From Blastococcus aurantiacus (lineage in GTDB: Bacteria; Actinomycetota; Actinomycetes; Mycobacteriales; Geodermatophilaceae), in the NCBI RefSeq assembly GCF_900102425.1, contig NZ_FNBT01000007.1:62001-126000 (forward strand): a DNA stretch of 64,000 nucleotides, in the 5' to 3' direction. The notes below the pieces were generated by a model. The model ran no database searches. It saw only the letters and a program-made list of their open reading frames with translations, and was not told where the DNA came from. Shown piece by piece: positions 6,307 to 14,995 of this stretch. Position 1 is the stretch's first letter; each line of letters opens with the position of its first letter. Position numbers and translations under genes: made by a program.

Positions 6307-7134
6307 TCACTCGGCGGTGAACTCGGCGAACATGCCGAGGGTGAAGTGCGGAGCGCCGGACCCCATCGCCTCCATGTGCGTCGTGCCCTCGGGGATGAAG
6401 CAGGCCGCGCCGTACCGGCCCTCGTCCATGCGCAGGAACGTGGTCTCGGACTCGCCGGGCGAGGCGAACGTGACGCCCATGACCTGGAGCTTCGAGAACA
6501 CCTCCTCCTCGGGGAGGGTGAGCAGCTGCTCGACCGGCTCGGTGACGTCGTCGTTGACCCGCGCGATGCCGATCTCGTGCACCTCCTCGCCCTCGTTGGT
6601 GAAGGTCACCGCGACGACGCCGGCCGGCACGGTGTCCGGCAGGCCCTCGTACTCGTAGTCGACGCCGGTGGCCTCGATCTGCTCGTAGCCGCACTCGCCG
6701 AGCATGTATTCGTCGATGGCGTCGTCGGCCTCCTGGAACTCCGCGCTCTCCAGCACGGACGGGTCGTTCCCGGAGATGCCCTCGCGCACCAGCCCCGCCG
6801 CGGTCTCGACGTCCTCGGAGATGTCCTCGGGGGCGGTCTCCTCGACCTCGGCCAGCAGGGGCTCCATCGTCGCGGAGAACTCCTCGAGCGCGGCCTGCTG
6901 CTCCTCCGGTGGAGCGCTCTCGTCGGGCCCGGGACCGGAGGAGAACCCGGCCTCCAGATCCACCGCCGCCTCGCAGAACTCGGCGGGGTCGGCGCCCGAC
7001 TCCGCTGCGCTCGTCCCTCCGGCCGCGGTGTCCCCGCCGCCGTCGTCGTCGGATCCGCAGGCGGCCAGTCCGGCGGCCAGCAGGACTGCGGCGCTGCCCG
7101 TGGACCAGCGGCGCAGCCGTGTCCGTCCTGTCAT
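6307..7134 (-). CDS. cupredoxin-like lipoprotein upstream of the multicopper oxidase
   Basis: The 275-residue lipoprotein has a signal sequence ending in LAAC (Cys26), then an acidic linker rich in D, G and S. A helical, Glu-rich segment spans about 50-150, and a C-terminal beta-rich domain about 165-275. That domain has a cupredoxin-like order of possible type-1 copper ligands: His186 (VHEIG), Cys245 (GAACF), His263 and Met268 (H-x4-M). The Cys-to-His spacing (17 residues, with another His at 253) is longer than in classical plastocyanins, so copper binding is inferred. The ATG has GGAG upstream. It is co-transcribed with the oxidase behind it and would suit a role as copper chaperone or electron donor. 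Confidence 0.7.
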   Translation of the reverse strand: MTGRTRLRRWSTGSAAVLLAAGLAACGSDDDGGGDTAAGGTSAAESGADPAEFCEAAVDLEAGFSSGPGPDESAPPEEQQAALEEFSATMEPLLAEVEETAPEDISEDVETAAGLVREGISGNDPSVLESAEFQEADDAIDEYMLGECGYEQIEATGVDYEYEGLPDTVPAGVVAVTFTNEGEEVHEIGIARVNDDVTEPVEQLLTLPEEEVFSKLQVMGVTFASPGESETTFLRMDEGRYGAACFIPEGTTHMEAMGSGAPHFTLGMFAEFTAE

Positions 7135-7220
7135 GTCTGCTCCTCGCCTTTCACCGGGGCGATCGACGGGCTGCCGGCCGCCATGACCGGGGAGGGTCCA
7201 CCCGGCGCCGGCTCCCTCGG

Positions 7221-7252
7221 GTGCTCGCGAGCACGACTGGGACCTTCGGCCC
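7221..7252. promoter_or_regulatory. two adjacent palindromic operators (one DosR/DevR-like)
   Basis: GTGCTCGCGAGCAC (7221-7234) is a perfect 14-bp palindrome. Four bases on, GGGACCTTCGGCCC (7239-7252) has the shape of the actinobacterial DosR/DevR box (GGGAC...GNCCC). They lie about 87-118 bp upstream of the lipoprotein-oxidase operon and about 84-115 bp upstream of the HNH gene, so either could be the target. Confidence 0.45.
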
Positions 7253-7335
7253 GGAACGCCGGCAGCGATCCGGGACCTCCTGTGCGGGGCTGCTCACAGC
7301 GGGTTCCGCAGCGCACCGGCACGGCCGGGAGGACC

Positions 7336-7749
7336 ATGGGGCCGATGTCCCGGAGCCCCGCGCAGCCTGCCCGCGCCGTGCGGCTGCTCGCCGTCCTCGA
7401 GCGCGACGGACCCACCTGCATCTGGTGCGGTCGCGGCTTCGCCGCCCTCATCGGACCCACCACCGAGCACGTGGTGCCGCGGGTCAAGGGCGGCCCCTCG
7501 CGGCTGGAGAACGAGGTCGCGGCGTGCCGCCGCTGCAACGCCCAGCGGGGGCACCGGGGGCCGGTCGAGTGGCTCGAGGAGTGCCTGCGCCGGGGCTGGG
7601 ACCCCGACGAGGCGCGGCTGGGCCGGTCGCTGGCCGTACTGGCCGAGGTCATCGAGCGCGAGGGCGGGCAGCGCCGGGCCCGGCCCTACCTGGACGCCCA
7701 GCTGCGCCGGCTCCACCGCCGCAGCGGTGGCCGAGCGATGCCCGCCTAG
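7336..7749 (+). CDS. HNH endonuclease-fold protein
   Basis: A 137-residue stand-alone HNH protein. It has the Cys4 zinc frame of McrA-type HNH proteins: CIWCG near residue 34 and CRRCN near residue 74. Between them is the catalytic strand TEHVVPRVKGG, with the metal-binding His next to Glu, and the N of SRLENEV. The C-terminal third is Arg-rich and helical, probably DNA-contacting. No toxin, methylase or recombinase neighbour is present, so its biological role is open. ATG 7336 has GGGAGG only three bases upstream and ATG 7345 has the same site at 12 bases, so the start is uncertain. Its TAG stop forms part of the -10 of the next gene. Confidence 0.8.
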   Translation: MGPMSRSPAQPARAVRLLAVLERDGPTCIWCGRGFAALIGPTTEHVVPRVKGGPSRLENEVAACRRCNAQRGHRGPVEWLEECLRRGWDPDEARLGRSLAVLAEVIEREGGQRRARPYLDAQLRRLHRRSGGRAMPA

Positions 7750-7752
7750 GGT
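7747..7752 (+). promoter_or_regulatory. -10 element of the MOSC gene, overlapping the HNH stop codon
   Basis: TAGGGT starts with the TAG stop of the HNH gene. Six bases separate it from the GTG of the MOSC gene, which lacks a Shine-Dalgarno. Confidence 0.5.
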
Positions 7753-7758
7753 CGAGCC

Positions 7759-8310
7759 GTGACGACCACGGCCGGCCGGGTGACGCGCATCTGGATCTAC
7801 CCGGTGAAGTCGCTGGGCGGAACGGCCCGCGACCGCGTGCGACTCGACGCGCGCGGCCCCGAGGGCGACCGGGCGTGGACGGTGGTCGACGGCGCGAGCG
7901 ACGAGGTCGTGCGCGCCAAGCACGCGCCGGCCATGGCCGGGCTGCGGCCCAGCGGCGACCCGGACGCCGACGCGCGGGCCGTCTCGGAGGCGATCGGCCG
8001 GGCGGTGCGGCTGCGCGCGAACCCGGACGGGTCGGGCGCCGACGTGGCGGCGGTGCACCTCGTGTCCCGGCAGGCGATCGAGCGGGCCGCGGCCGGGGAC
8101 GTCCCCGACGGCTGCTCCGCCGACGATCCCCGCGCCAACCTGCTGCTCGATTTGGCCGACGGGGAGGACGAGCGCACCTGGGTCGGGCGGACGCTGCGCA
8201 TCGGCGCGGCCGAACTCGTCGTGACCCGGACGCCCAGGCACTGCCTGGGCGTCTACGCCGAGGTGCGACAGCCCGGCGAGATCGGCGTCGGGGACGCCGT
8301 CCTGCTCTAG
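7759..8310 (+). CDS. MOSC domain protein
   Basis: MOSC domains bind molybdenum cofactor or sulfur via a conserved Cys, as in Moco sulfurase C-termini and YiiM/YcbX. The 183-residue protein starts with the N-terminal MOSC barrel motif IWIYPVKSLGG (about residues 10-20) and GPEGDRAWTVVD. It has VHLVS and DDPRANLLLD in the MOSC core and ends with TPRHCLGVYAEV, where Cys is the expected sulfur-carrying residue. It is shorter than YcbX and lacks a ferredoxin domain. It appears leaderless. No molybdoenzyme lies nearby, so the partner is unknown. Confidence 0.85.
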   Translation: MTTTAGRVTRIWIYPVKSLGGTARDRVRLDARGPEGDRAWTVVDGASDEVVRAKHAPAMAGLRPSGDPDADARAVSEAIGRAVRLRANPDGSGADVAAVHLVSRQAIERAAAGDVPDGCSADDPRANLLLDLADGEDERTWVGRTLRIGAAELVVTRTPRHCLGVYAEVRQPGEIGVGDAVLL

Positions 8311-8313
8311 CCT
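8308..8313 (+). promoter_or_regulatory. -10 element of the CapA-like gene, overlapping the MOSC stop codon
   Basis: TAGCCT begins with the TAG stop of the MOSC gene and is six bases upstream of the next GTG. Confidence 0.5.
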
Positions 8314-8319
8314 GCGGCC

Positions 8320-9450
8320 GTGCCGCGCAGCCGATCCGGAGCACTTGCCGTCGTCGTCCTGGTGCTGGCCGGCTGTTCCGGCGGCGGCGAGCAGCCCGAC
8401 GCGACCGGGTCGACCACGGCGGGGAGCCCGGCTCCGTCGTCGACCGCGCCACCGCCACCGCCGGACAGCTTCACCCTCGTGGCCACCGGCGACGTGCTCG
8501 TGCACCAGGGGCGCGCACTCACCGAGGGCGCCCGGCGCCCGGACGGCTCCTACGACTTCGCGGACGTCTTCGCGCCGGTCGCCGGGCTGATCGGCGCGGC
8601 CGACCTGGCGGTCTGCCACCTGGAGACGCCGGTCGCCGAGGCCGGCGGGCCCTACCGCGGCTATCCGAGCTTCGCCGTCCAGCCCGAGATCGTGGACGCC
8701 CTCGCCGGCGCCGGCTACGACCTCTGCTCCACCGCCTCCAACCACTCCCTCGACGACGGCTTCGACGGGCTCACCCGGACCCTCGACACCCTGGAGGCGG
8801 CCGGGATCCGCACGACCGGCACGCACCGCACCGAGGAGGCGAGCCGGGAGCCGACGATCGTCGACCTCGACGGCGTGCGGGTGGGGCACGTCGCCGCCAC
8901 GTTCAGCCTCAACGGGGTGCCGCTGCCCGCCGGACGGGAGTGGTCGGTGGACGTCGCCGACCTCCCGGACGTCGCGGGCGTGCTGGCCGCGGCCGCCCGG
9001 GCTCGCGCCGCGGGTGCCGACGTCGTCGTGGCGAGCCTGCACTGCTGCCTCGAGTACGACGACGACCCGACGCCGACGCAGGTGGCGGCCGTACGCGCCC
9101 TGCTGGCCTCGCCGGACGTCGACCTGGTCCTGGGCCACCACGCGCACGTCGTGCAGCCCTTCGAGCGCATCGGCGACGAGTGGGCGGCCTACGGCCTCGG
9201 CAACCACCTGGCCGAGCACGCCACCCGGGGCCACCCGACCGAGGACTCCGTCGCCGCCCGGTTCACCTTCACGCGGGGCGCCGACGGGCGGTTCACGGTG
9301 TCGCAGGCCCAGGCCGTGCCCCTCCGGATCGAGATCGGCGCCGACGCCGTCCGCATCGTGCCGGCCGACCCGCAGAGCTCCGCCCGCATCGCGGGTGTCC
9401 TCGACAGCCGGGGCGCGGTGGCCGCCGGACTGGAAGTCGTGCCGGAGTGA
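8320..9450 (+). CDS. CapA/PgsA-like metallophosphatase-fold lipoprotein
   Basis: A 376-residue exported lipoprotein: hydrophobic signal and lipobox VLAGC (Cys19), then a Pro/Ser/Thr linker. The body follows the CapA (PGA_cap) metallophosphatase fold: ATGDVLVH near residue 53, HLETPVAE, TASNHSLDDGFDG, SLHCCLEY, LGHHAHVVQ and GLGNHLAE supply the Asp, His and Asn ligands. In Bacillus, CapA acts with CapB and CapC in poly-gamma-glutamate capsule export. Those partners are absent here, and isolated CapA-like proteins are common in actinobacteria, where they are thought to act on envelope polymers. Apparently leaderless GTG start. Confidence 0.85.
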   Translation: MPRSRSGALAVVVLVLAGCSGGGEQPDATGSTTAGSPAPSSTAPPPPPDSFTLVATGDVLVHQGRALTEGARRPDGSYDFADVFAPVAGLIGAADLAVCHLETPVAEAGGPYRGYPSFAVQPEIVDALAGAGYDLCSTASNHSLDDGFDGLTRTLDTLEAAGIRTTGTHRTEEASREPTIVDLDGVRVGHVAATFSLNGVPLPAGREWSVDVADLPDVAGVLAAAARARAAGADVVVASLHCCLEYDDDPTPTQVAAVRALLASPDVDLVLGHHAHVVQPFERIGDEWAAYGLGNHLAEHATRGHPTEDSVAARFTFTRGADGRFTVSQAQAVPLRIEIGADAVRIVPADPQSSARIAGVLDSRGAVAAGLEVVPE

Positions 9451-9464
9451 GGCGGGCCGCGCAC

Positions 9465-9470
9465 TAGGCT
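9465..9470 (+). promoter_or_regulatory. -10 element for the thrS operon
   Basis: TAGGCT would start transcription near 9477, giving a leader of about 50 bases with GGAG at about 9515. No T-box or other regulatory RNA structure is seen in the leader. Confidence 0.45.
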
Positions 9471-9528
9471 CGGATGCGCCCGACCACCCCATCTCCTCGT
9501 CCCAGCCCACCACCCTTGGAGCGCCCTC

Positions 9529-11598
9529 GTGTCGACCCCGCCCTCGCCCACCGCCGTCGGACCCGTCCGGGTGCCGGCCGGGACGACGGCGATGCAGGCG
9601 CTCAAGGAGGTCGGCGTCCCGCTCAAGGGTCCCGACGGCGCCGTCGTCGTCCGGGAGGTGGCCGGCGGCGAGCTCAAGGACCTCGCCTGGACCCCGGATG
9701 CCGACGCCGAGGTCGAGCCGGTCGCGGCCGCCAGCGCCGACGGGCGCGCGGTCATCCGCCACTCGGCCGCCCACGTGCTGGCGCAGGCGGTGCAGGAGCT
9801 GTTCCCCGGCACCCGCCTGGGCATCGGCCCGCCGGTGGAGAACGGCTTCTACTACGACTTCGACCCGGAGCGGCCCTTCACCCCCGAGGACCTCACCGCC
9901 CTAGAGAAGAAGATGACCGAGATCGTCCGCGCCGGGCAGTACTTCTCCCGGCGGGAGATCAGCGACGCCGACGCGCAGGCCGAGCTCGCGCACGAGCCGT
10001 ACAAGCTCGAGCTCATCGGCCTCAAGGGCGGTGCTGCTGACACCGAGGGCGCCGACGTGGAGGTCGGCGGCGCGCAGCTGACCATGTACGACAACCTCGA
10101 CCCGCGCAGCGGCGACCGGATCTGGACCGACCTGTGCCGCGGGCCGCACCTGCCGCGCACCAGCGCCATCCCGGCGTTCAGCCTCACCCGTAGTGCGGCC
10201 GCCTACTGGCGCGGCAGCGAGAAGAACCCCCAGCTGCAGCGCATCTACGGCACCGCCTGGGAGAGCAAGGACGCGCACAAGGCCTACCTGGAGCAGGTCG
10301 CCGAGGCCGAGCGTCGCGACCACCGGCGCCTGGGCGCGGAGCTGGACCTGTTCAGCTTCCCCGACGAGGTCGGCTCGGGGCTCGCGGTGTTCCACCCCAA
10401 GGGCGGGATCATCCGGCGGGAGTTGGAGAAGTACAGCCAGCGCCGTCACGAGGAGGCGGGCTACTCCTTCGTCAACACCCCGCACATCACCAAGGGGCAC
10501 CTGTTCGAGGTCTCCGGTCACCTGGACTGGTACGCCGAGGGCATGTACCCGGCGATGCAGCTGGACGAGGAGCGCGACAGCGAGGGCAACGTCCGCCGGC
10601 AGGGGCAGGACTACTACCTCAAGCCGATGAACTGCCCGATGCACAACCTGGTCTTCGACTCCCGCGGGCGCTCCTACCGCGAGCTGCCGCTGCGGCTGTT
10701 CGAGTTCGGCACCGTCTACCGCTACGAGAAGTCCGGCGTCGTGCACGGCCTGACCCGGGCCCGTGGCTTCACCCAGGACGACGCCCACATCTACTGCACC
10801 CCGGAGCAGATGGCCGGGGAGCTGCGCGGTCTGCTCGACTTCGTCCTGGGCCTGCTGGCCGACTACGGGCTCAGCGACTTCTACCTGGAGCTCTCGACCC
10901 GGAACCCGGACAAGTCCGTGGGCACCGACGAGGGCTGGGAGCGCGCCACCCAGGCGCTCCGGCAGGCTGCGATGGACTCCGGGCTCGAGCTGTTCCCCGA
11001 CCCGGGCGGCGCCGCCTTCTACGGCCCCAAGATCTCCGTCCAGGCCAAGGACGCGATCGGGCGCACCTGGCAGATGTCGACCATCCAGGTCGACTTCAAC
11101 CTGCCCGAGCGCTTCGGCCTGGAGTACACCGCCGCCGACGGCTCCCGGCAGCGGCCCGTGATGCTGCACCGCGCGCTCTTCGGCTCGATCGAGCGCTTCT
11201 TCGGCGTCCTCACCGAGCACTACGCCGGCGCCTTCCCGGCGTGGCTGGCCCCGGTGCAGGTCGTCGGCATCCCGATCACCGACGAGCAGGTGCCCTACCT
11301 GGACGACGTGGCCGCGAAACTGAAGCGGCACGGCGTGCGGGTCGAGATCGACGACTCCGACGACCGGATGCAGAAGAAGATCCGCACCGCGAGCAAGCAG
11401 AAGATCCCGTTCGTCCTCATCGCCGGTGCCACCGACGCCGAGGCGGGCGCGGTGTCCTTCCGCTACCGCGACGGCTCCCAGCGCAACGGGGTCCCGGTCG
11501 ACGAGGCGGTGCAGCAGGTCGTCGACTGGGTCGCCTCCCGGTCCAACGTCGACCCGTCGGCGGCCGACGAGCAGGCCGAGACCGTGGTGGCCGGATGA
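9529..11598 (+). CDS. thrS: threonyl-tRNA synthetase
   Basis: Charges tRNA-Thr with threonine. The 689-residue protein has an N-terminal TGS domain (about residues 5-65), then the editing domain with HSAAH (78-82) and later CRGPH. The class II core carries zinc-ligand [11 protein letters not shown] and motif 2 [21 protein letters not shown]. It ends with the anticodon-binding domain [16 protein letters not shown]. The GTG start keeps the TGS domain intact and follows GGAG; an ATG at 9474 is out of frame. It heads a chain of four-base-overlapping genes leading into the phosphatidylinositol mannoside genes, a linkage conserved in mycobacteria and Streptomyces. Confidence 0.97.
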   Translation: MSTPPSPTAVGPVRVPAGTTAMQALKEVGVPLKGPDGAVVVREVAGGELKDLAWTPDADAEVEPVAAASADGRAVIRHSAAHVLAQAVQELFPGTRLGIGPPVENGFYYDFDPERPFTPEDLTALEKKMTEIVRAGQYFSRREISDADAQAELAHEPYKLELIGLKGGAADTEGADVEVGGAQLTMYDNLDPRSGDRIWTDLCRGPHLPRTSAIPAFSLTRSAAAYWRGSEKNPQLQRIYGTAWESKDAHKAYLEQVAEAERRDHRRLGAELDLFSFPDEVGSGLAVFHPKGGIIRRELEKYSQRRHEEAGYSFVNTPHITKGHLFEVSGHLDWYAEGMYPAMQLDEERDSEGNVRRQGQDYYLKPMNCPMHNLVFDSRGRSYRELPLRLFEFGTVYRYEKSGVVHGLTRARGFTQDDAHIYCTPEQMAGELRGLLDFVLGLLADYGLSDFYLELSTRNPDKSVGTDEGWERATQALRQAAMDSGLELFPDPGGAAFYGPKISVQAKDAIGRTWQMSTIQVDFNLPERFGLEYTAADGSRQRPVMLHRALFGSIERFFGVLTEHYAGAFPAWLAPVQVVGIPITDEQVPYLDDVAAKLKRHGVRVEIDDSDDRMQKKIRTASKQKIPFVLIAGATDAEAGAVSFRYRDGSQRNGVPVDEAVQQVVDWVASRSNVDPSAADEQAETVVAG

Positions 11599-12191
11599 CC
11601 GAGGCGGCTGCGGGGGAGGGGACCCCCTACCGGGTGGCCGTCTCCGCCGACGAGGACGGGCCGAGTTCGGTGTTCGAGCACCTGTGGACCCCCTACCGGA
11701 TGGCCTACATCCGCGGGGAGGGCAAGCCCACCGGTGCCCACGACTGCCCGTTCTGCGTCATCCCGACCCTCAGCGACGAGGACGGGCTGATCGTCGCCCG
11801 CGGGGCGACCGTGTACGCCGTCCTCAACCTCTACCCGTACAACGCCGGCCACCTGATGGTCGTGCCGTACCGGCACGTGCCCGACTACACCGACCTCACC
11901 GCCGAGGAGGTCACCGAGCTCGGGGCGCTGACGCAGACGGCCATGCGCGTGGTGCGCGCGGTCTCCGGCGCGCACGGCTTCAACATCGGCATGAACCAGG
12001 GCGCCGTCGCCGGCGCCGGGATCGCCGACCACCTCCACCAGCACGCCGTCCCGCGGTGGGGCGGCGACACCAATTTCATGCCGGTCGTCGGCCTCACCCG
12101 CGTGCTGCCGCAGGTCCTGCGCGAGACCCGGGCACTGCTGGCCGAGGCGTGGCAGCGGCAGGCTCCCGTCGAGCCGGGCGGGCAGGGCTGA
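11595..12191 (+). CDS. HIT family protein (AP4A phosphorylase-like, Rv2613c type)
   Basis: A 198-residue histidine-triad hydrolase/transferase acting on dinucleoside polyphosphates. The triad is H146-L-H148-Q-H150, preceded by [19 protein letters not shown] (51-54) near the N-terminus and [14 protein letters not shown] are typical of the branch related to mycobacterial Rv2613c, reported as an AP4A phosphorylase. ATG 11595 overlaps the thrS stop (ATGA), so translation is probably coupled. Diadenosine tetraphosphate is a by-product of aminoacyl-tRNA synthetases, which fits its position after thrS. Confidence 0.92.
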   Translation: MTEAAAGEGTPYRVAVSADEDGPSSVFEHLWTPYRMAYIRGEGKPTGAHDCPFCVIPTLSDEDGLIVARGATVYAVLNLYPYNAGHLMVVPYRHVPDYTDLTAEEVTELGALTQTAMRVVRAVSGAHGFNIGMNQGAVAGAGIADHLHQHAVPRWGGDTNFMPVVGLTRVLPQVLRETRALLAEAWQRQAPVEPGGQG

Positions 12192-12823
12192 TGCTCGGCG
12201 TCAACGCGCGTCCCGCCGTCGCCAAGGTGGTCGCCCCGATCGTGCCGGCGCTGGTGCGGGCCGGGGTCACGCCGGACATGATCACGATCACCGGCACCGT
12301 CGGCGCCGTCGTCTCCGCGGTGTTCCTCATCGGTTCGGGGCACCTGTTCTGGGGCGCCTTCGCCGTATGGATGTTCGTGATGCTGGACATGCTCGACGGC
12401 GCGCTGGCCCGCGCCCGCGGCGGCGGCTCGGTGTTCGGCGCGGTCCTGGACTCCGTCGGCGACCGGGCCGCGGACGCCGCCATCTTCGGCGCTCTCGCCT
12501 GGTGGTTCTCCGGCGGCGGCGACAACCGGCTGTTCGTGCTGCTGTCCCTCATCTGCCTCGTGCTGGGCGTCCTGACCAGCTACATCAAGGCGCGGGCCGA
12601 GGGCGTCGGGCTGTCCTGCGACGTCGGCATCGTCGAGCGCACCGAGCGGCTGATCATCGTCCTCGTGGGCACCGGCTTCACCGGCCTGGGCATCCCGTAC
12701 TCGCTGCACGTCGCGCTCGTGATCCTGGTCGCCGGCAGCGCGATCACCGTCGCCCAGCGCATGGTCGCCGTCCGCAGGGGTGCCGCCGGCGCTCGCCTGC
12801 CGCAGTCCCCTTCGGCGCCGTGA
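12191..12823 (+). CDS. pgsA: phosphatidylinositol phosphate synthase (CDP-alcohol phosphatidyltransferase)
   Basis: Makes phosphatidylinositol phosphate from CDP-diacylglycerol and inositol phosphate in the membrane, the entry to PI and PIM lipids. The 210-residue protein has several hydrophobic helices and the complete CDP-alcohol phosphotransferase signature: D66-x2-D69-G70-x2-A73-R74, then G83, D87 and D91. ATG 12191 overlaps the upstream TGA by one base. The next genes acylate and mannosylate PI, so this is the mycobacterial Rv2612c-type PgsA rather than the phosphatidylglycerol phosphate synthase. Confidence 0.93.
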   Translation: MLGVNARPAVAKVVAPIVPALVRAGVTPDMITITGTVGAVVSAVFLIGSGHLFWGAFAVWMFVMLDMLDGALARARGGGSVFGAVLDSVGDRAADAAIFGALAWWFSGGGDNRLFVLLSLICLVLGVLTSYIKARAEGVGLSCDVGIVERTERLIIVLVGTGFTGLGIPYSLHVALVILVAGSAITVAQRMVAVRRGAAGARLPQSPSAP

Positions 12824-13779
12824 CGGAGGCTCCGGGCCTGCGCAGCCGGATCACCGGCCGGCTGACCGACGCGGGGTACGCGGCGGGGTGGCGGGCGGTG
12901 CGCATGCTGCCCGAGCCGGTCGCCCGGGCCGGGTTCGACCGCGGCGGCCGCTTCGCCGCCGGCCGGGACGGCGCCGGCGTGCGCCAGCTGCGGGCGAACC
13001 TGCGGGTCGCCACCTACGGGAAGCTCTCCGAAGCGGAGCTCGACGAGCTGACCGGGCGGGCGATGGCGTCCTACGCGCGCTACTGGCAGGAGGCCTTCCG
13101 GCTGCCGACGCTGGGCATCGACCGGATCCGGCGGGACACCGAGGTGCCCGGCCGCGAGCACATCACCCGGGCACGGAGCGAGGGCCGCGGCGTCATCCTG
13201 GCGCTGCCGCACAGCGGCAACTGGGACGCTGCGGGCGCCTGGCTGGCCGACTGGTTGGGCGAGCCGTTCCTGACCATCGCCGAGCGCCTCAAGCCGGAGT
13301 CGCTCTACCGCCGCTTCCTGGCCTACCGGGAGTCGCTGGGCATGAGGGTCACCCCGCTCACCGGGGGTGAGAAGCCGGGCTCGGAGGTGCTCCGGGAGTG
13401 GCTGAACGACGGCGGGGTCAGCTGCCTGCTGGTCGACCGCAACTTCGGCAGCGGCGGTGTGCCGGTCGACTTCTTCGGCCGGCCGACCTTGATGCCGAGC
13501 GGCGCCGCGCTGCTGGCCGCCCGGACCGGGGCCGCACTGCTCCCGGCCGTGCCGCGCTTCGACGGCGCTGGGTGGCGCATCCAGGTGCACCCCGAGGTGC
13601 CGGTCACCGGTGAGGGGCGGCTGGCCGCGCGGGTCGGTACCGCGATGCAGGCGGTCGCCGACAGGTTCACCGAGGGCATCGGCCAGCAGCCCGAGGACTG
13701 GCACATGCTCGGCCGGATCTGGGCCGACGTGCCGCCCGACCCACCCCGGCGGGCGGCTCCCGCGGGGCGGGTGCGCTGA
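12820..13779 (+). CDS. phosphatidylinositol mannoside acyltransferase (PatA-like)
   Basis: Transfers a fatty acyl chain to a mannose of phosphatidylinositol mannoside at the inner face of the membrane. The 319-residue protein belongs to the LpxL/PatA acyltransferase family, with the H-x4-D motif HSGNWD (H131, D136) following VILALP. LLVDRNFG and VPVDFFGRP further on are the conserved lipid-A-acyltransferase-like segments. GTG 12820 overlaps the pgsA stop (GTGA). The order pgsA1-patA-pimA equals mycobacterial Rv2612c-Rv2611c-Rv2610c, which supports the assignment. Confidence 0.92.
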   Translation: MTEAPGLRSRITGRLTDAGYAAGWRAVRMLPEPVARAGFDRGGRFAAGRDGAGVRQLRANLRVATYGKLSEAELDELTGRAMASYARYWQEAFRLPTLGIDRIRRDTEVPGREHITRARSEGRGVILALPHSGNWDAAGAWLADWLGEPFLTIAERLKPESLYRRFLAYRESLGMRVTPLTGGEKPGSEVLREWLNDGGVSCLLVDRNFGSGGVPVDFFGRPTLMPSGAALLAARTGAALLPAVPRFDGAGWRIQVHPEVPVTGEGRLAARVGTAMQAVADRFTEGIGQQPEDWHMLGRIWADVPPDPPRRAAPAGRVR

Positions 13780-14984
13780 TGCGCATCGGCCTGGTCTGCC
13801 CCTACCGCTGGGACGTCCCCGGTGGCGTGCAGTACCACGTGCGCGACCTGGCCGGGACCCTGCGCGGGATGGGGCACCACGTCGAGGTGCTGACCCCGGC
13901 GGAGCACGAGGAGTCGCTCACCGACCCCTGGATCACCTTCGCCGGCCGCACCGTGCCCGTCCCGTACAACGGCTCGATGGCCGGCGTGCAGTTCGGCCCG
14001 GTGTCGGCGGCCCGCGTGCGTCGGTGGCTGCGCGACGGGCGCTTCGACGTCGTCCACGTGCACGAGCCCGCGGCGCCGTCGGTGTCCCTGCTGGTGTGCA
14101 TGATCGCGACCGGGCCGATCGTCGCCACCTACCACGCGGCCACCACCCGGTCGAAGGTGCTGGCCGCCTTCGGCCCGGTGGTCCGGCCGTGGCTGGAGAA
14201 GATCAGCGGCCGCATCGCGGTGTCCGACTTCGCCCGGCGGGTCCAGGTGGAGCACCTCGGTGGAGACGCGGTGATCATCCCGAACGGGGTGCACGTCGAC
14301 GCCTTCGCCGACGGGCCCCCGCTGCCCTCCGTGCCCCGCGACGCACCCACGATCGGCTTCCTGGGCCGCTACGACGAGCCGCGCAAGGGCCTGCCCACGC
14401 TGCTGGAGGCGATGCGCACCGTCGTCCGTCGGCACCCGTCCGCCCGGCTGCTCGTCGCGGGCCGGGGCGACGCCGACCAGCTGCACCGACTGGTGGGGGA
14501 GGAGCTGCGCCCGCACGTGGTGCTCCTGGGCGAGGTCTCCGAGGCCGACAAGGCGGCGTTCCTCCGCTCGGTCGACGTCTACTGCGCCCCCAACCTGCTG
14601 GGGGAGTCCTTCGGGGTCGTGCTGATCGAGGCGATGTCCGCCGGCGCCCCGACCGTGGCCAGCGACCTGGACGCCTTCGCCCGGGTGCTGGACGGCGGCC
14701 GGGCGGGCGTGCTGGTGCCGCGGGGGGACTCGGCGGCGCTCGGCGCGGCGCTGGGCGACCTGCTCGCCGACCCTGGCCGCCGGGCCGAGCTCGCGGCGCG
14801 CGGCGCGGAGGTGGCGCGCAGTTTCGACTGGACGGTGCTCGCCCGGCGCATCCTCGCCGTCTACGAGACCGTCGTGCTGCCCGGCGGCGGTGGGGTCACG
14901 GCCCGGGAGGACGACGACGTCCCGGGCGTGCCACCGACGGCTGTCGCGCCGCGGAGCTCCCGCTGGCGGGGGAGCGCCCGCTAG
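13779..14984 (+). CDS. pimA: phosphatidylinositol alpha-mannosyltransferase PimA
   Basis: Transfers the first mannose from GDP-mannose to phosphatidylinositol on the cytoplasmic face of the membrane. The 401-residue GT4 enzyme opens with RIGLVCPYRWDVPGGVQYHV, including the glycine loop for the nucleotide sugar. It has VHVHEPAAPS, the PNGVHVDAF segment, FLGRYDEPRKGLPTLLEA at the start of the second Rossmann domain, and the EX7E-like NLLGESFGVVLIEAMSAGAP. ATG 13779 shares its A with the upstream TGA. The C-terminal 30 residues are an extension without a recognised motif. Its TAG stop overlaps the candidate -10 of the next gene. Confidence 0.95.
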   Translation: MRIGLVCPYRWDVPGGVQYHVRDLAGTLRGMGHHVEVLTPAEHEESLTDPWITFAGRTVPVPYNGSMAGVQFGPVSAARVRRWLRDGRFDVVHVHEPAAPSVSLLVCMIATGPIVATYHAATTRSKVLAAFGPVVRPWLEKISGRIAVSDFARRVQVEHLGGDAVIIPNGVHVDAFADGPPLPSVPRDAPTIGFLGRYDEPRKGLPTLLEAMRTVVRRHPSARLLVAGRGDADQLHRLVGEELRPHVVLLGEVSEADKAAFLRSVDVYCAPNLLGESFGVVLIEAMSAGAPTVASDLDAFARVLDGGRAGVLVPRGDSAALGAALGDLLADPGRRAELAARGAEVARSFDWTVLARRILAVYETVVLPGGGGVTAREDDDVPGVPPTAVAPRSSRWRGSAR

Positions 14985-14987
14985 CCT
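14982..14987 (+). promoter_or_regulatory. -10 element of the LemA-like gene, overlapping the pimA stop codon
   Basis: TAGCCT begins with the pimA TAG stop; eight bases then lead to the GTG at 14996. Confidence 0.45.
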
Positions 14988-14995
14988 TCCGCTCC

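Noticed and set aside
8320..9450. Capsule (poly-gamma-glutamate) synthesis locus
   Set aside because: Only a CapA-like protein is present; CapB and CapC homologues are absent.
9474..10040. Alternative ATG frame overlapping the start of thrS
   Set aside because: The translation is Arg/Pro/Gly-rich noise. The thrS frame has intact TGS and editing motifs.
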